From Pseudomonas sp. LB-090624 (GTDB lineage: Bacteria > Pseudomonadota > Gammaproteobacteria > Pseudomonadales > Pseudomonadaceae): 64,000 nucleotides of DNA. The notes under the pieces are model-generated. The model saw only the letters and a program-made list of their open reading frames with translations, was not told the DNA's origin and ran no database searches. Within the stretch, counting starts at the first letter, position 1, and the number at the start of each line of letters is the position of its first letter. A program made the position numbers and the translations under genes. This document shows positions 62,679-64,000 of this stretch, piece by piece. Location: the NCBI RefSeq assembly GCF_003205205.1, contig NZ_QJRL01000005.1, positions 62,001 to 126,000 of the forward strand, written 5' to 3'.

Positions 62679-63980
62679 CTAGCATTCCTTGAGGTGTCGA
62701 GGTGACGGATTGGTTTTAACTGCTTGATCCCTGACGAACAACCACACAGCCAAAGCACCTGCAACGCCGAGTACACCGGTAACCACAAATGCTGCGCTGT
62801 AGGTGCCGGTGACCTGGATGATCACTCCGGTCAGTGTCGGTGCGAACAGGCCGGCGCAATTGCCCATACCGTGCATAAGGCCTCCGGCAGTGCCGACATA
62901 GTAACTCGGTACAGTGTCCTGAATCAGCGCCCAGTAGGCCGATGCCGTCAGCATCAAGAAGCCAATCGCGATGGACATGAACAGCACGACCATCTGTGTC
63001 GACTCTGAACGGCCACTGATGCCAATGCAGGCTGCTGCTACGGTGAGGCAGGTGACCAGCACGACCTTGCGGGAGAACAGCTGACGGCCGGTCTTCTGGT
63101 AAATACGGTCGATCAGGAAGCCGCCTGCAGCCATGCCGCAAGCACCAACCAGCCACGGGAAGGCGGTGATCCAGCTCATGTCCTGCAGAGACACACCTTT
63201 GGTATCAACCAAGTAGCTGGGGAACCATGTCATGAAGAAGTACAGCGTGTAGTTGTAGCAGAACAGAGAGAAACCGGTGCACAGCACTGAAGGACGCAGG
63301 AGTACCGAGGCGAGGCTTGGCTTGTCAATTGGCTGGTCAGTCTGGCTGATGGTTTCACGCCCTTCCTGGATTACAGCAAGTTCGGCCGCGCTCACTTTAG
63401 GATGATCTGCTGGGCGATCGGTGGCGATGAATTTCCAGGCCACGGCCCACAACACGCCAATAGCGCCAACGATCACAAACGACCACTGCCAACCGAGCGA
63501 AAGAGCAAGGAAGCCAATCACCGGCCCCGCCAGCGCACCGCCCAGCGGCCCACCCGCTTGGTTGATACCTACGGCCCGCGCGCGCTCGCGGATTGGGAAC
63601 CAGTTGTTGACCACCTTGTTGGCGGTAGTGGGGACCGGCCCCTCACCGACACCGAACAGGGCGCGGACGATTAGCAACGACCAGAAACTGAATGCCATGG
63701 CGGTGAGTGCGCACAGGGCGGACCAGATGCACATGGCGTAGAGGAACACACGCTTCGGGCCGTATCGGTCAGCCAGATAGCCGCCGATGAAGTTGAACGC
63801 GGCATAGCCGACGAAGAAGCCGCTGAATACCAGCCCTTTTTCGCTGGGCGTAAGCTCGAAGCTCTTGGTGATGAAAGGCATTGCTACCGAGAGCGCAGCG
63901 CGGTCCATGTAATTGATAACCATCGCGATGAACAGCATGGTCACAATGAACCAACGGTACTGACTTTTATTGTTATTCAT
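62679..63980 (-). CDS. ACS-family MFS transporter (sugar-acid/aromatic-acid type)
   Basis: A 433-residue, 12-helix transporter of the anion:cation symporter family. The start YRWFIVTMLFIAMVINYMDRAALSVAMPFI (with INYMDRAALS), the loop GGYLADRYGPKRVFLYAMCIWSALCALTAM, and ARALFGVGEGPVPTTANKVVNNWFP are those of D-galactonate/hexuronate/phthalate-type ACS carriers. The substrate is unknown. Its operon partners would lie beyond the window's end, as it points inward and its start is 20 bases from the edge. Codons 2-5 (AATAACAATAAAA) carry AANAANAA motifs. Confidence 0.9.
   Translation of the reverse strand: MNNNKSQYRWFIVTMLFIAMVINYMDRAALSVAMPFITKSFELTPSEKGLVFSGFFVGYAAFNFIGGYLADRYGPKRVFLYAMCIWSALCALTAMAFSFWSLLIVRALFGVGEGPVPTTANKVVNNWFPIRERARAVGINQAGGPLGGALAGPVIGFLALSLGWQWSFVIVGAIGVLWAVAWKFIATDRPADHPKVSAAELAVIQEGRETISQTDQPIDKPSLASVLLRPSVLCTGFSLFCYNYTLYFFMTWFPSYLVDTKGVSLQDMSWITAFPWLVGACGMAAGGFLIDRIYQKTGRQLFSRKVVLVTCLTVAAACIGISGRSESTQMVVLFMSIAIGFLMLTASAYWALIQDTVPSYYVGTAGGLMHGMGNCAGLFAPTLTGVIIQVTGTYSAAFVVTGVLGVAGALAVWLFVRDQAVKTNPSPRHLKEC
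63965..63977 (-). promoter_or_regulatory. Hfq/Crc-type A-rich motifs inside the ACS transporter start
   Basis: On the minus strand codons 2-5 read AATAACAATAAAA, containing AATAACAA and AACAATAA, both AANAANAA motifs, directly after the ATG. Confidence 0.5.
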
Positions 63981-64000
63981 GTAGGTTCGCCTAAGAAACA

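Overview
The window comes from a Pseudomonas of the P. putida group. This rests on the high GC content, the many GNAT/LysR/OprD-type Pseudomonas families, P. putida-style REP elements (GGAGCGGGCTTG..CCCGCGA), an ansB-rbs-thrS-infC-rpmI-rplT-pheST-ihfA gene order that I remember from P. putida chromosomes, and a complete gallate cluster (galTAP / galR / galBCD). It is chromosomal. I see no phage, plasmid or CRISPR array, and no intact mobile element.

Layout. 0-11 kb: redox and housekeeping genes (gor, ahpC-ahpF, yceH, sstT, nhaR, a TerC membrane protein, a peptidase-like lipoprotein that lost its catalytic residues, and a PuuB-type polyamine oxidoreductase). 11-16.5 kb: two identical tRNA-Val(GAC) genes, each with its own promoter and terminator, a SPOR lipoprotein, a small alarmone-hydrolase-like protein, a GAF-PAS-HisKA_2 kinase divergent from a receiver-only regulator, and a Nudix protein. 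16.5-24 kb: two TonB-dependent receptors (the first under a Fur box), a PepSY protein, an MDR oxidoreductase, DUF1654, and a patch of broken LacI and GntR/UTRA regulator genes. 24-32.5 kb: periplasmic glutaminase-asparaginase, then the complete ribose system rbsBACRKD followed by an exported nucleoside hydrolase, which together look like a route for growth on extracellular ribonucleosides. 32.5-42 kb: a small I78 lipoprotein, a cold-shock protein, and the translation operon thrS-infC-rpmI-rplT-pheS-pheT-ihfA-merR ending at tRNA-Pro(GGG).

42-44.3 kb is decayed accessory DNA. The C-terminus of a tyrosine recombinase sits next to tRNA-Pro and is joined back to back to a beheaded DHA2 transporter, then a broken GNAT acetyltransferase and two unknown small genes. 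44.5-51.4 kb is an aldarate cluster: a LacI-family repressor and, divergently from tandem palindromic operators, an MFS carrier, L-talarate/galactarate dehydratase, a UxaA/GarD-family dehydratase and an OprD porin. 51.7-54 kb: a lipoprotein, a large inverted REP doublet (REPIN), then an internally deleted DCC gene, folE and DUF3429 behind repeated ATACAA sites. 54-62 kb is the gallate cluster, whose activator GalR carries two LysR-type DNA-binding domains. The window ends with an ACS-family MFS carrier.

A recurrent signal ties the catabolic parts together. Hfq/Crc-type A-rich motifs (AANAANAA) lie at the ribosome binding site or first codons of ansB, rbsB, the aldarate MFS and porin genes, galP, galT and the last MFS gene. 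This suggests that all of these uptake routes are under translational catabolite repression.
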